Shown here one piece after another: positions 7,936 through 18,570 of a stretch of 64,000 nucleotides of DNA (positions are counted from its first letter, which is position 1; each line of letters begins with the position of its first letter). The DNA comes from Bradyrhizobium erythrophlei. Lineage in GTDB: Bacteria; Pseudomonadota; Alphaproteobacteria; Rhizobiales; Xanthobacteraceae. The position numbers and the translations under genes were made by a program. The notes beneath the pieces were generated by a model. That model was not told the origin of the DNA, searched no databases, and worked only from the letters and a program-made list of their open reading frames with translations. The DNA lies in assembly GCA_900129675.1 (NCBI GenBank), contig FSRD01000001.1:2097501-2161500 (forward strand), written 5' to 3'.

Positions 7936-10668
7936 TTATCGCTTCGGCAGTTTCGCCTTCAACGCATACAGCGCCTCCAGCGCCTCGCGCGGCGACATCT
8001 CGTCCGGGTGCAGCGTCTTCACGGCCTCCATCAGCATTTCCGCCTCGGTCGGCGGCGCCGGTTCGGCGGCGGCGCGGGAGGGGACGGCGAACAGCGGCAA
8101 ATCGTCGGCGAGCGCACGCGCGCTCTGGCCGCGGTCCTGCGCCTCGAGTTTCGCCAGCACCGATTTGGCGCGCGCGATCACGGCCGGCGGCAATCCTGCG
8201 AGTTTCGCGACCTGGATGCCGTAGGAGCGGTCGGCCGAGCCCGGCAGCACCTCGTGTAGGAACACGACGTCGCCCTGCCATTCCTTGACACGCACGGTGG
8301 CGTTGAACATCCGCGGCAGCTTTGCCGAGAGCGCGGTCAGTTCGTGGTAGTGCGTCGCGAACAAGGCGCGGCAGCGGTTGCTCTCATGCAGGTGCTCGAT
8401 CGCGGCCCAGGCGATCGAGAGGCCGTCGAAGGTCGCGGTGCCGCGGCCGATTTCGTCGAGGATGACCAGCGAGCGTTCGCTGGCCTGGTTGAGGATCACG
8501 GCGGTCTCGACCATTTCCACCATGAAGGTGGAGCGGCCGCGCGCCAGATCGTCGGCCGCGCCGACGCGCGAGAACAGCCGGTCGACGACGCCGATGCGCG
8601 CGCGGGACGCCGGCACGTAGCTTCCGATCTGCGCCATCAGCGCGATCAGCGCGTTCTGGCGCAGGAAGGTCGATTTACCGGCCATGTTGGGGCCGGTGAT
8701 CAGCCAGATCTGGCCGGATTTTTGGCCGGGTCCCGGCGAGAGGTCGCAGGCGTTGGCGATGAACGGCTGGCCGTCGCGCTTGAGCGCCTGTTCGACCACG
8801 GGATGCCTTCCGCCTTCGATCGCAAAGCCCAGCGTGGTGTCGACGTCGGGCCGTACGTAATTGTCGTCGACCGCCAATTTCGCCAGCGCGGTCGCGACGT
8901 CGAGCAGCGCGAACGCGTGCGCCGCGCCGCGCAACTCGTCGCTGGCGGCGAGCGCCTGTCCGCACAGCCGCTCGAAGATTTCGAGTTCCAGCCCGAGCGC
9001 ACGGTCGCCGGCATTGGCGATCTTGGCTTCGATCTCGCCAAGCTCGGAAGTGGTGAAGCGGACCTGCCCGGCCAACGTCTGGCGATGGATGAAGGTCGCG
9101 TTCAAGGGCGGCGACATCAGTTTGTCGCCGTGCTGCGCGGTGACCTCGACGAAATAGCCCAGCACATTGTTGTGACGGATCTTGAGGCCCTTGATGCCGG
9201 TGTCGTCGGCGTAGCGCGCCTGCATCGCGGCCACCACAAGGCGCGAGGCGTCGCGCAGGCTGCGGGTCTCGTCGAGGGCGGCCTCATAGAATTCGCGGAC
9301 GAAACCGCCGTCGCGCTTGATCAGCGGCAATTGCTCGGCCAGCGCGCGTTCGAATTCGCGCGCCAGATCGCGCGAGGGCCGGCGCAGCGCCTCCATCACC
9401 GCCGCGATTTCGGCCGGCGGCGCCTCGAGTTGCGCCAGCCGCGCCAGCGCCTGATCGGCCGCCAGGATGCCGTCGCGCAGACCAGCGAGATCGCGCGGGC
9501 CGCCGCGCCCGACCGATAGCCGCGCCAGCGCGCGCGACATGTCGGGCGCGCCTTTGAGCAGGCTGCGGATATCGTCACGCGCGGTGCTGTCGGCGACGAA
9601 GGCGGCGATCGCGTCCAGCCGCCGCGCGATCGCGGCGCTGTCGGTCAATGGGGCCGCCAGACGCTGCGCCAGAAGCCGCGATCCGGCCGCGGTGACGGTG
9701 CAGTCGATGGCATCGAGCAGCGAGCCGCGCCGTTCGCCGGCCAGTGTGCGCGTCAATTCGAGATTGGCGCGGGTGGCGGGGTCGATCGCCATGGTGGTGC
9801 CGGCGGCCTCGCGCGACGGCGGCGACAGGGGCGGGCGTTTTCCAACCTGGGTGCGGTCGATATAGGTGACGGCGGCCGCCGCCGCGGTCGCCTCCAGCCG
9901 CGACATCGCGGACAGGCCGTCCATGGTCGCAACCGCAAAATAATCGCACAGCCGCCGTTCAGCGGTGGCGCTATCGAACACGTCGCGGGTCAGCGGCGTC
10001 ACCGCGGGCAGTTCGCGCAGCAGGGGACCGAGATCGGGATCGCCATAGAGCGCGTCGGTGACGATGACCTCGTTCGGATTGATCCGCGCCAGGGTTGCCG
10101 CAAGTTCCGCGATCGCGCATTCCGTGACCATGAATTCCGACGTCGAAATATCGATCCAGGCGAGCCCGATGCGGTCGCCGCCTGCAGAAGCGCGGGCCCG
10201 CGCGATCGCCAGCAGATAATTGTTGGTGTGGGCATCCAGGAGCGTGTCTTCGGTCAGCGTGCCCGGCGTCACCAGCCGCACCACGCCGCGGCGCACCACG
10301 CTTTTGTTGCCGCGCGCCTTTGCTTCGGCGGGATTCTCGGTCTGCTCGCACACCGCGACGCGGTGGCCGGCTTCGATCAGGCGGTGCAGATAGTCCTCGG
10401 AGCGCTCCACCGGCACGCCGCACATCGGAATGTCCAGGCCCTGATGCTTGCCGCGCTTCGTCAGCACGATGCCGAGCGTTTTCGAGGCGATTTCGGCGTC
10501 CTCGAAGAACAGTTCATAGAAATCGCCCATCCGGTAGAACAGCAACAGCCCGGGATGGCCGGCCTTGATCTCCAGGTATTGTTCCATCATCGGCGTGACG
10601 CGCGACGGCGCCTCGGCGCTCGGCGCGGCCTCGTCGGGTGGAACAGGAATGGACTGCTGGATTGTCAT
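7936..10668 (-). CDS. mutS: DNA mismatch repair protein MutS
   Basis: MutS recognises mismatched and looped DNA and recruits MutL. The 910 residues contain the N-terminal mismatch-reading motif GDFYELF (Phe50 and Glu52), connector and clamp domains, and the C-terminal ABC-type ATPase with Walker [14 protein letters not shown] and Walker [17 protein letters not shown]. The start at 10668 leaves a normal 25-residue leader before the first domain. All expected motifs are present, so the gene looks functional. A family A repeat abuts its stop codon. Confidence 0.98.
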   Translation of the reverse strand: MTIQQSIPVPPDEAAPSAEAPSRVTPMMEQYLEIKAGHPGLLLFYRMGDFYELFFEDAEIASKTLGIVLTKRGKHQGLDIPMCGVPVERSEDYLHRLIEAGHRVAVCEQTENPAEAKARGNKSVVRRGVVRLVTPGTLTEDTLLDAHTNNYLLAIARARASAGGDRIGLAWIDISTSEFMVTECAIAELAATLARINPNEVIVTDALYGDPDLGPLLRELPAVTPLTRDVFDSATAERRLCDYFAVATMDGLSAMSRLEATAAAAAVTYIDRTQVGKRPPLSPPSREAAGTTMAIDPATRANLELTRTLAGERRGSLLDAIDCTVTAAGSRLLAQRLAAPLTDSAAIARRLDAIAAFVADSTARDDIRSLLKGAPDMSRALARLSVGRGGPRDLAGLRDGILAADQALARLAQLEAPPAEIAAVMEALRRPSRDLAREFERALAEQLPLIKRDGGFVREFYEAALDETRSLRDASRLVVAAMQARYADDTGIKGLKIRHNNVLGYFVEVTAQHGDKLMSPPLNATFIHRQTLAGQVRFTTSELGEIEAKIANAGDRALGLELEIFERLCGQALAASDELRGAAHAFALLDVATALAKLAVDDNYVRPDVDTTLGFAIEGGRHPVVEQALKRDGQPFIANACDLSPGPGQKSGQIWLITGPNMAGKSTFLRQNALIALMAQIGSYVPASRARIGVVDRLFSRVGAADDLARGRSTFMVEMVETAVILNQASERSLVILDEIGRGTATFDGLSIAWAAIEHLHESNRCRALFATHYHELTALSAKLPRMFNATVRVKEWQGDVVFLHEVLPGSADRSYGIQVAKLAGLPPAVIARAKSVLAKLEAQDRGQSARALADDLPLFAVPSRAAAEPAPPTEAEMLMEAVKTLHPDEMSPREALEALYALKAKLPKR

Positions 10669-10821
10669 CGGGGGCGCAAACTACAAAATTTCGCGGCCCG
10701 GTCCTATTGCTTTGCCGTCATCAAAGGGGTTTTCCACCTTCTCCACGGCTCATTATTAGGCACTCAGATGAGAGCATTGCGGACCCCTCCCGAACGCGTC
10801 GCTGGACGGTGCGGCTGTCAA

Positions 10822-10850
10822 TTGACCTGCCGCGAAGGCGCTCCTAAAAC
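10822..10850 (+). promoter_or_regulatory. Candidate promoter for the pcaF gene
   Basis: TTGACC and TAAAAC are separated by exactly 17 bases, 55 bases before the pcaF ATG. This is a plausible housekeeping sigma factor promoter; no aromatic-responsive operator was recognised around it. It is a consensus match only. Confidence 0.35.
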
Positions 10851-10904
10851 TGCCCCCTAATTCCGCCTCTAGCGCCTAAAACGCGGCATTCAGGGAGAAA
10901 TTCG

Positions 10905-12113
<1,209 letters not shown>

Positions 12114-12127
12114 GGTCTACTGTCCCG

Positions 12128-12250
12128 CCGTCATTGCGAGGAGCGCAGCGACGAAGCAATCCATTCTTTCTTTTTGCAGCATAATGGATTGCTTCGCGGA
12201 GCCTGTCATCGGGCGGCGCTTCGCGCCGACCCGGTGGCTCGCAACGACGG
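12128..12250. repeat. Family A nested inverted-repeat element (copy 2)
   Basis: The same outer arms (ccgtcattgcgag; right arm with one change, gcaacgacgg) and inner gaagcaatccat / atggattgcttc arms as copy 1. It lies between pcaF and pcaH. The open frame it contributes (MQHNGLLRGACHRA...) should not be taken as an N-terminus of PcaH. Confidence 0.9.
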
Positions 12251-12275
12251 GGAGGGTGCTGAAAGGATTTGTCCC

Positions 12276-12977
12276 ATGACTTTAAACTACCCCATCAGCA
12301 GCTTGACGGCGCATCCGCCGCGGCTGTCGCCGGCCTACAAGAGCACGGTGAAACGCACGCCCTCAAAGCCGCTGATCATCATGCGGCACACGCTGTCGGA
12401 ACTGACCGGGCCGGTCTACGGCCACGAGACCGTGCGCGAGAACGACAACGACCTCACCCTGCAGTGCAAGGGCGAGCCGCTCGGTGAGCGCATCATCGTG
12501 CATGGCCATGTGCTCGACGAGGACGGCCGCGGCGTGCCGAATACGCTGGTCGAATTGTGGCAGGCCAATGCCTGCGGCCGTTACATCCATGTCGTCGACC
12601 AGCATCCGGCGCCGCTCGATCCGAATTTCACCGGCGCGGGGCGCACGCAATCGGACGCCGAGGGCTACTACAAGTTCGTCACCATCAAGCCCGGCGCCTA
12701 TCCCTGGGGCAATCACCACAACGCCTGGCGTCCGGCCCACATCCACTTCTCGGTGTTCGGCCATTCCTTCATCTCGCGGCTGGTGACGCAGATGTATTTC
12801 CCCGGCGATCCCTTGTTTCCGTTCGATCCGATTTTCAATTCGGTGACGGATGAAAAGGCGCGCAACCGGATGATCTCGAGCTTCGATCTGGAAAACACCC
12901 AGCCGGAATGGGCGCTGGCCTACCGCTTCAACATTGTGCTGCGCGGCCGCAACGCCACGCCGATGGAGACCAAATAG
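12276..12977 (+). CDS. pcaH: Protocatechuate 3,4-dioxygenase beta subunit
   Basis: The iron-binding subunit of the enzyme that opens the protocatechuate ring between its hydroxyls to give 3-carboxymuconate. The 233 residues have all four non-haem Fe(III) ligands of the intradiol family: Tyr103 (GRYIH), Tyr142 (AYPWG), His155 and His157 (RPAHIHFS). GAAAGGA precedes the ATG at 12276, and residues before it would come from a repeat element. The gene overlaps pcaG by one base, so the two subunits should be made in a balanced ratio. Confidence 0.96.
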   Translation: MTLNYPISSLTAHPPRLSPAYKSTVKRTPSKPLIIMRHTLSELTGPVYGHETVRENDNDLTLQCKGEPLGERIIVHGHVLDEDGRGVPNTLVELWQANACGRYIHVVDQHPAPLDPNFTGAGRTQSDAEGYYKFVTIKPGAYPWGNHHNAWRPAHIHFSVFGHSFISRLVTQMYFPGDPLFPFDPIFNSVTDEKARNRMISSFDLENTQPEWALAYRFNIVLRGRNATPMETK

Positions 12978-13579
12978 TGTCCGAGACTGCCAAAGAAATA
13001 ACGCCGTCGCAGACCGTCGGTCCCTATTTCGCCTACGGACTGACACCGAACGGCAAATATGACTGGAACGACGCGTTCAGCAACAACCTGGTCACGTCAG
13101 ACACGTCCGGCGAACGCATTCGCGTCGAGGGCCGGGTGTTCGACGGCGACGGCGCGCCAGTGCTGGACTGCATGCTGGAGATCTGGCAGGCTGATGCGCA
13201 AGGCAGGTTCAGCGATCCGCAGGACAAGCGCGCGCTGCCCAATTCATCGTTCAGGGGATTTGGCCGCGTCGGCAGCGACGGCAATGGCGGCTATGCCTTC
13301 GACACCATCAAGCCGGGCGTGGTGCCCGATCCCGACGGCAAGCCGCAGGCGCCGCATCTCGTGCTCGCGGTGTTCGCGCGCGGCATGCTGCTGCATCTCT
13401 ATACAAGGATCTATTTCGACGGTGAGGCGGCCAATGCCGCCGACCCCGTGCTGGCGCTGGTACCGTCCGATCGCCGCGCCACGCTGATTGCGACCCGCAA
13501 GCCCGGCACCGGGAATGCAGTCTATTGCCTCGACATCCGCCTGCAGGGCGACAACGAGACGGTGTTCTTCGAGGTGTAA
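12977..13579 (+). CDS. pcaG: Protocatechuate 3,4-dioxygenase alpha subunit
   Basis: The structural partner of PcaH: same fold, no iron of its own. The product is 200 residues, normal for the family. It starts at a GTG whose G is the last base of the pcaH stop (TAGTG). The segment SQTVGPYFAYGL at the start and LEIWQADAQGRFSDPQ near residues 70-85 are typical of alpha subunits; as expected, the HxH iron motif is replaced (PQAPHLVLAVFARG). It is followed after 4 bases by the broken dioxygenase gene, so the operon continues. Confidence 0.94.
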   Translation: MSETAKEITPSQTVGPYFAYGLTPNGKYDWNDAFSNNLVTSDTSGERIRVEGRVFDGDGAPVLDCMLEIWQADAQGRFSDPQDKRALPNSSFRGFGRVGSDGNGGYAFDTIKPGVVPDPDGKPQAPHLVLAVFARGMLLHLYTRIYFDGEAANAADPVLALVPSDRRATLIATRKPGTGNAVYCLDIRLQGDNETVFFEV

Positions 13580-13583
13580 GTCC

Positions 13584-14476
13584 ATGATCATCGAACGTCA
13601 GCAGGATGTCACGGTTGCCGCGACATCCGTGATGGAACGGACGTCCGATCCGCGGCTGCGCGAAATCATGGTGTCGCTGGTCAACACCTGCACGGCTTTG
13701 TCCGCGACGTCGGCCTGACCGAGGCGGAATTCCGCGATGCCGCCGCGATTCTGGCCGAACTCGGGAAGCTTTCGACCGACACGCACAACGAAGTCATCCT
13801 GATGGCGGGCTCGCTCGGGGTCTCATCGCTGGTGTGCCTCCTGAACAATGGCGATCAGGGCAACACGGAGACCTCGCAATCCCTGCTCGGGCCGTTCTGG
13901 CGCCTGCACTCGCCCAAAGTTGACAACGGCGGCTCCATTGTCCGGTCCGAGACCCCGGGCGCGCCGCTGTTCGTCACCGCGCGCGTGGTGGACGAGGCGG
14001 GAAATCCGCTTCCCGGGGCGGAAGTGGATATCTGGCACGCGTCGCCGGTCGGACTGTACGAAAACCAGGATCCCGAACAGGCGGACATGAACCTGCGCGG
14101 CAAGTTCACCACCGATGCCGACGGGCGTTTCTGGCTTCGTTCAGTCATGATGGTCGGTTATCCCATTCCGACCGACGGCGTGGTCGGCCGCCTGCTGAAG
14201 CTGCAGGACCGGCATCCCTACCGGCCGGCGCATCTGCACGCGCTGATCTTCAAGCCGGGATTCAAGGTTCTGATTTCGCAGGTCTATGACCCCGCCGATC
14301 CGCATATCGACAGCGACGTGCAGTTCGGCGTCACCAGGGCGCTGATCGGTAATTTCGTGCGCCACGACGCGCCGCATCCAACCGAAGGCGATGTCGGCGT
14401 GCCCTGGTATTCACTCGACTACGTCTACCGGATGGAAGCAGGCGACGCCGTGTTGCCGCGCCCGCCGATCAAGTAG
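13584..14476 (+). pseudogene. Hydroxyquinol 1,2-dioxygenase-like gene with a one-base frameshift
   Basis: An intradiol ring-cleavage dioxygenase broken by a frameshift. It begins MIIERQQDVTVAATSVMERT from the ATG at 13584, then the frame slips near 13681-13688: frame 1 stops at 13718, while a neighbouring frame continues HLHGFVRDVGLTEAEFRDAA and runs to 14476. Adding one base (aacac to aaccac) restores a normal-length protein of about 297 residues. The N-terminal dioxygenase domain and the catalytic domain are otherwise intact, including the Tyr ligands (GLYENQ, GYPIPTDG) and RPAHLHAL. It could be a true recent pseudogene or a sequencing error. A catalytic-domain product from an internal start near 13802 is possible but would lack the dimerisation domain. 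Confidence 0.85.
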
Positions 14477-14523
14477 AGGGTACCTGCGCCGTGTCAAAAT
14501 TCCCGGCAAAATGGTTTGGCGGC

Positions 14524-14626
14524 TAGAGCGTTTTCCAGCGAAGTGGATACCGGTTCGCGTCAAGAAAACGCGTCAAAAAAAGAAATAGAGCCCCGTTCCG
14601 ATTCAATCGGAACGGAAAAGGCTCTA
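14524..14626. repeat. Family C repeat element (copy 1)
   Basis: Bounded by tagagc and gctcta. Contains the block gcgaagtggataccggttcg and a perfect hairpin cgttccgatt-ca-aatcggaacg near its right end. It lies between the broken dioxygenase gene and the dehydroquinase paralogue. Confidence 0.88.
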
Positions 14627-14664
14627 GAGCAACGTCTTATTGACACAAAAAGGGGGGAGCCACG

Positions 14665-15153
14665 ATGGCCACCAAGATCATGATCCTGAACGGACCTAAT
14701 CTGAATTTCCTGGGCATTCGGGAGCCTCACATTTATGGCTCGACGACGCTCAAGGAGATTGAAGCGAGTTGTCAGGAAGCGGCTGACTATCTCGGGGTCT
14801 CGATCTCGTTTCACCAGTCCAATCTCGAAGGCGAACTGGTCAATTTGATCCAGTCGGCGCACGGGTCGTGCGATGCGATCATCATGAACCCGGCAGCCTA
14901 CTCGTTTACGTCGATAGCACTGATCGACGCCCTGAAAATATTCGACGGCCCAAAGATCGAGGTCCATATCTCCAATATTCACGCACGCGACGAGCTGCAC
15001 CGGCATTCGATTACGTCGAGCGCTTCCACCGCCGTCATCTGCGGCCTCGGTCCTTACGGATACATCGCCGCCATCCTGGCCGCTGTGCAAAGGCTGGGGA
15101 AGTTGCCCGATGCGGTTCCGGCATCGTTGCACGGCTTGCGGGCGAAAGCGTAG
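14665..15153 (+). CDS. Type II 3-dehydroquinate dehydratase paralogue with altered substrate site
   Basis: A 162-residue protein with the type II dehydroquinase (AroQ) fold. These enzymes convert 3-dehydroquinate to 3-dehydroshikimate, which some bacteria pass to protocatechuate for growth on quinate. Residues matching the family catalytic set are Asn12, Arg19, Tyr24, Asn75, Asp88 and His101 (EVHISNIHARD). However the two positions usually His81 (NPGAYTHTS type) and Arg112 are Phe81 (NPAAYSFTS) and His112 (DELHRHS). The core machinery is kept but substrate contacts differ, so the substrate may not be dehydroquinate. Its place after pcaHG and an intradiol dioxygenase suggests a catabolic role. 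AGGGGGGAG precedes the ATG. Confidence 0.82.
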   Translation: MATKIMILNGPNLNFLGIREPHIYGSTTLKEIEASCQEAADYLGVSISFHQSNLEGELVNLIQSAHGSCDAIIMNPAAYSFTSIALIDALKIFDGPKIEVHISNIHARDELHRHSITSSASTAVICGLGPYGYIAAILAAVQRLGKLPDAVPASLHGLRAKA

Positions 15154-15168
15154 CACGATCACCCACCT

Positions 15169-15190
15169 CGTCCCGGCCTTCGCCGGGACG
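15169..15190. terminator. Perfect hairpin between convergent genes (family B core)
   Basis: cgtcccggc-cttc-gccgggacg is a 9-bp perfect stem with a 4-base loop, placed between the convergent stops at 15153 and 15209. It has no T-run, so a terminator role is plausible but not shown; it is also the end-motif of the family B repeats. Confidence 0.5.
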
Positions 15191-15208
15191 ACGAACAGCG
15201 CGCCCCTT

Positions 15209-16768
15209 CTACTCGATCACCGCGTGTTCCGCCGGCGCGGCTTGCGCCCGCAGCGTGGCCTTGGTCGAGCCGATCATGATCGCGAGCGGGATCGAAGCCA
15301 GGATGAACAGCATCACCAGCTGATAGTCCTGCGAAAAGGCGATGATCTGCGCCTGAATGCCGACCATCGCATCGGCCATGGCGCGGCCGGTGTCGGTTTT
15401 CATGTCGATCATGCCGGCGACATTGGGCATCTGCATGGCGTGGTTGAACGGATTGATGTGCTCGGAAAGATTGGCATAGACGCGCCGCGATCCTTCGGTG
15501 AGCTGCGCGATCACGACCGAAATACCGATCGACGAGGCGACGTTGCGCATCAACGTCAGCATCGAGGTGCCGTCGGTGCGCAAATGATTGGGCAGCGTCA
15601 GAAATGCCACGGTGGAGAGCGGCACAAACACCAGTCCGAAGCCAAAGCCCTGGATGATGCTCAAGGTGACGATCTCGGAAACGCCGGTCTGGTCGGTCCA
15701 GCCGGTCATGTAGAACAGCGACAGGCCGGTCAGGCTGAGACCGCTGATGATCAGCGTGCGGGCCTCGATAAAGCGCATCAGGCGGCCGACCAGCATCATG
15801 GCGACGAAGGTGCCGGAGCCGCGGGTCGCCAGCAGCATGCCCGCGGTGATGATGGGGTAGCCGATCACGTTCTGCAGGAACGGCGAGGACAGCGCCATGG
15901 TCGAATACAGCACGAGTCCCATCACCGCCATGAAGACGCAACCGCCGACGAAATTGCGGTCCTTGAACAGCGCGAACTGGATGAACGGCTTTGACGTCGT
16001 CAGCGAATGCGCGAAGAAATAATAGAAGCCGATGCCCGAGACGATGAACTCGCCGATGATCTCGCCGGATTCCAGCCAGCCCAGCTGTTCGCCGCGGTCG
16101 AGCGCGATCTGCAAGGAGCCGATGCCGATCGCCAGTGCCGTGAAGCCGAACCAGTCGAATCGCAGATCGAGGTCCTTTTTGGTCTCGTCCATGAACACCA
16201 TCAGGCCGAGCACGGTGAAGATGCCGAACGGCAGATTGACGAAGAACACCCAGTGCCAGGAATAGGTTTCGGTCAGCCACGCGCCGAGCGACGGGCCCAT
16301 GATCGGGCCCATCATCACGCCCATGCCCCAGATCGACATCGCCTTCGCCCGCTCCCGCAGCGAATAGGAGTCGAGCATGACCGCCTGCGACAGCGGCACC
16401 AGCGCCGCGCCGAACACGCCCTGCAGCAAACGGAACAGCACCATCTGGTTGATGTCCTGCGCCAGGCCGCACAATACCGAGGCGATGGTGAAGCCGCCGG
16501 AGCAGATGATGAAGATGCGCTTGCGGCCGAACCGGTTGGCGATCCAGCCGACCGGCGCGGTCATGATCGCGGCGGCGACGATGTAGGAGGTCAGCACCCA
16601 GTTGATCTGGTCGGTCGAGGCCGACAGCGTGCCCTGCATGTAGGGCAGCGCGACGTTCGCGATGGTGGTGTCCAACGCCTGCATGATGGTCGCCGTCATG
16701 GCGCAGATCGTCACCATGTTCCGGCGCAGGCCCGGAACGGCTGATGGCGACGGGCCCGGCGTCGGCAT
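15209..16768 (-). CDS. emrB: EmrB/QacA-type (DHA2) multidrug efflux transporter
   Basis: A proton-driven major facilitator of 519 residues with a 14-helix profile, exporting hydrophobic drugs through a tripartite system. The DHA2 signature QALDTTIANVALPYMQG lies in helix 1 (near residues 30-46), and FGRKRIFIICSG in the first cytoplasmic loop is motif A. It starts 6 bases after the emrA stop. No outer-membrane TolC-like gene is adjacent, so a general one is probably used. The substrate is unknown. Confidence 0.93.
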   Translation of the reverse strand: MPTPGPSPSAVPGLRRNMVTICAMTATIMQALDTTIANVALPYMQGTLSASTDQINWVLTSYIVAAAIMTAPVGWIANRFGRKRIFIICSGGFTIASVLCGLAQDINQMVLFRLLQGVFGAALVPLSQAVMLDSYSLRERAKAMSIWGMGVMMGPIMGPSLGAWLTETYSWHWVFFVNLPFGIFTVLGLMVFMDETKKDLDLRFDWFGFTALAIGIGSLQIALDRGEQLGWLESGEIIGEFIVSGIGFYYFFAHSLTTSKPFIQFALFKDRNFVGGCVFMAVMGLVLYSTMALSSPFLQNVIGYPIITAGMLLATRGSGTFVAMMLVGRLMRFIEARTLIISGLSLTGLSLFYMTGWTDQTGVSEIVTLSIIQGFGFGLVFVPLSTVAFLTLPNHLRTDGTSMLTLMRNVASSIGISVVIAQLTEGSRRVYANLSEHINPFNHAMQMPNVAGMIDMKTDTGRAMADAMVGIQAQIIAFSQDYQLVMLFILASIPLAIMIGSTKATLRAQAAPAEHAVIE

Positions 16769-16774
16769 ATCTGT

Positions 16775-17941
16775 CTATTCCTGGTTGGCGACCGCCGGCG
16801 AGAGGCCGAACAGGCCTGCGAGCGAGCGGCGGTGATTGGTGTCGATCGTGGCGTACACGCTCATGCCGGCCTTCAGCTTTTTGACGAAGGCGTCATCCTT
16901 GTCGAAATAGATCCGCACCGGGACGCGCTGCACCACCTTGACGAAGTTACCTGTGGCGTTCTGCGGCGGCAGGATCGCGAATTGCGCGCCGGTGCCGGGC
17001 GAGAGCGAGCCGACCGTGCCCTTGAACACATGGTTGGGGAACGCATCGACGTCGAGCGTGACGGGCTGGCCGACCGCGACATAGGTGAAATCGGACTCCT
17101 TCGGATTGGCGTCAACCCAGGGGTTGGCGACGTCGATGATGGAGAACACCGGCGAGCCGGCCATGACGAAGCGGCCGAGTTGAATCTGATCGACCTGGGT
17201 GGCGATGCCCGCCATCGGCGCGCGCATCACGGTGTGGTCGAGATTGCGCTCGGCGATCCCGAGCGCCGCCTTGGCCTGGGCGTAGGGCGGAAACTGTTCC
17301 AGCGGCAATTCGGGATTGCCGAGCAACTGGGCTTTGGCGTTGGAAAGCTGCTGCTTGACGAACTGGGCCTGCGCGCCCGCGGTAACGAGGCTGGTCGCCG
17401 AATTGTCGAGGTCGAGCTGCGAGCCGACATTGCTCTTCACCAGCGCGGACTTGCGATCGACGTCGCGCTGCTTCAGATCGATGCCCTGCTGTGCGAGATC
17501 GAGCATCTGGCCGTAGATTTTGACGTTGGCGACCAGATTGTCGTAGGTCGTCTTGGCCTGTTCGAGCGTCGCCTTGGCCTGGTCGACGGCCAGGCGGAAC
17601 GGCACCGGGTCGATCTCGAACAGCACGTCGCCTTCATTGACCTGCTGGCCTTCCCTGACCACGACCTTTTCGATCTTGCCGGAGATGTCGGGCGTGATCA
17701 GCACTTTCTGCGCGCCGACATAGGCGTCGTCGGTGGTCACGTAGCGGCCGCCATTGAGATAGAACGTGAGGCCGGCGATCGCCGCCACCAGCGGCAGCAC
17801 CACCAGCAGCAGAAAGCGGCGGTAGCGGCGCAGGCCGGCCATCAAGCGGCGGCGCGGCTCCGCGGCCATCTTGCTGCGGGGCGCGGGAGACGCCGGGCTG
17901 CCCTTCTGCTCGGGCGGGAATTTGAGGACGGGATCAGCCAT
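16775..17941 (-). CDS. emrA: EmrA-type (HlyD family) membrane fusion protein
   Basis: The periplasmic adaptor linking EmrB to an outer-membrane channel. It has 388 residues: a cytoplasmic tail, one membrane helix near residues 43-62, the lipoyl/barrel half-motif YVTTDDAYVGAQ, a long coiled-coil hairpin (about 100-215) and a beta-barrel C-terminal part. I chose the ATG at 17941 because AAGGAG lies 9 bases before it; this start overlaps the marR end by 8 bases. It is the second gene of marR-emrA-emrB. Confidence 0.93.
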   Translation of the reverse strand: MADPVLKFPPEQKGSPASPAPRSKMAAEPRRRLMAGLRRYRRFLLLVVLPLVAAIAGLTFYLNGGRYVTTDDAYVGAQKVLITPDISGKIEKVVVREGQQVNEGDVLFEIDPVPFRLAVDQAKATLEQAKTTYDNLVANVKIYGQMLDLAQQGIDLKQRDVDRKSALVKSNVGSQLDLDNSATSLVTAGAQAQFVKQQLSNAKAQLLGNPELPLEQFPPYAQAKAALGIAERNLDHTVMRAPMAGIATQVDQIQLGRFVMAGSPVFSIIDVANPWVDANPKESDFTYVAVGQPVTLDVDAFPNHVFKGTVGSLSPGTGAQFAILPPQNATGNFVKVVQRVPVRIYFDKDDAFVKKLKAGMSVYATIDTNHRRSLAGLFGLSPAVANQE

Positions 17942-18413
17942 AGCGCTGCTCCTTTCTGGGAGGCTCGCCGGCTGGGTTCTGGATGGCATTGCGAACGTTT
18001 TCCTTCACCGATTCCAGTTGGGCGAGCAGGCGGTGGGCATCGGCGGGATTGATACCCTCCAGCGCGGTCGCGGTGATGTCGGAGCGCAGCCCCGAGAGCT
18101 TGCCGAGCAGGGGACGCGCGGCCTTGCGCAGATACAGGCGGTTGACGCGGCGGTCGGTCTCGTCGCCGCGGCGTTCGATCCAGCCATTGTCGCAGAGCTT
18201 GTCGATCAGTCGCGTCAACGTGATCGGCTGCATCTCCATCTGTTCGGCGAGTTCCGTCTGCTTCAGGCCCTCGGTGCGTTCGACCTTGGCCAAAACCGCC
18301 CATTGCGCGCGGGTGATGCCGTAGCGCGCGGCCTGCTTGTCGGCATAGGCGCGCACCAGCCGGTGCAATTCGCCGAGCGTAAACAGGAAGTTCATATCCA
18401 CGGAACCGCGCAT
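17934..18413 (-). CDS. MarR-family transcriptional regulator of the emrAB operon
   Basis: A winged-helix repressor of 159 residues. The DNA-reading core is QTELAEQMEMQPITLTRLID and the wing ERRGDETDRRVNRLYLR, both typical of MarR. Such proteins repress their own efflux operon and release DNA on binding phenolic or drug ligands. It leads the operon, overlaps emrA by 8 bases and has GGAGGT upstream of its ATG. A perfect 18-bp palindrome 32 bases before the start is the likely operator. The ligand is unknown. Confidence 0.92.
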   Translation of the reverse strand: MRGSVDMNFLFTLGELHRLVRAYADKQAARYGITRAQWAVLAKVERTEGLKQTELAEQMEMQPITLTRLIDKLCDNGWIERRGDETDRRVNRLYLRKAARPLLGKLSGLRSDITATALEGINPADAHRLLAQLESVKENVRNAIQNPAGEPPRKEQRYG

Positions 18414-18444
18414 GGTCTTTCGCTACCTCCATAAGCTTTGGATA

Positions 18445-18462
18445 TAATAAGCTAGCTTATTA
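18445..18462. promoter_or_regulatory. Perfect 18-bp palindrome, likely MarR operator
   Basis: TAATAAGCT-AGCTTATTA is a perfect inverted repeat with no spacer, AT-rich in GC-rich surroundings, upstream of marR-emrA-emrB. Size and form match MarR-family operators. The same region must also hold the operon promoter, so occupation should block transcription. Confidence 0.7.
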
Positions 18463-18570
18463 ATTCCGCATGGCAAGCCAAGAATTGGCTGACCTGCTCT
18501 GAGAACATGGCTGGAACGCGTGAGGCGCCGGGCTTTGGGATTGCAGGCAAAAATGCTACAAATCAGCGAG

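Noticed and set aside
12174..12275. 34-residue N-terminal extension of PcaH
   Set aside because: It lies in a family A repeat; the ATG at 12276 has its own ribosome-binding site and fits the family length.
15159..16472. Second minus-strand frame inside emrB
   Set aside because: Histidine- and arginine-rich shadow of the transporter frame without membrane helices.
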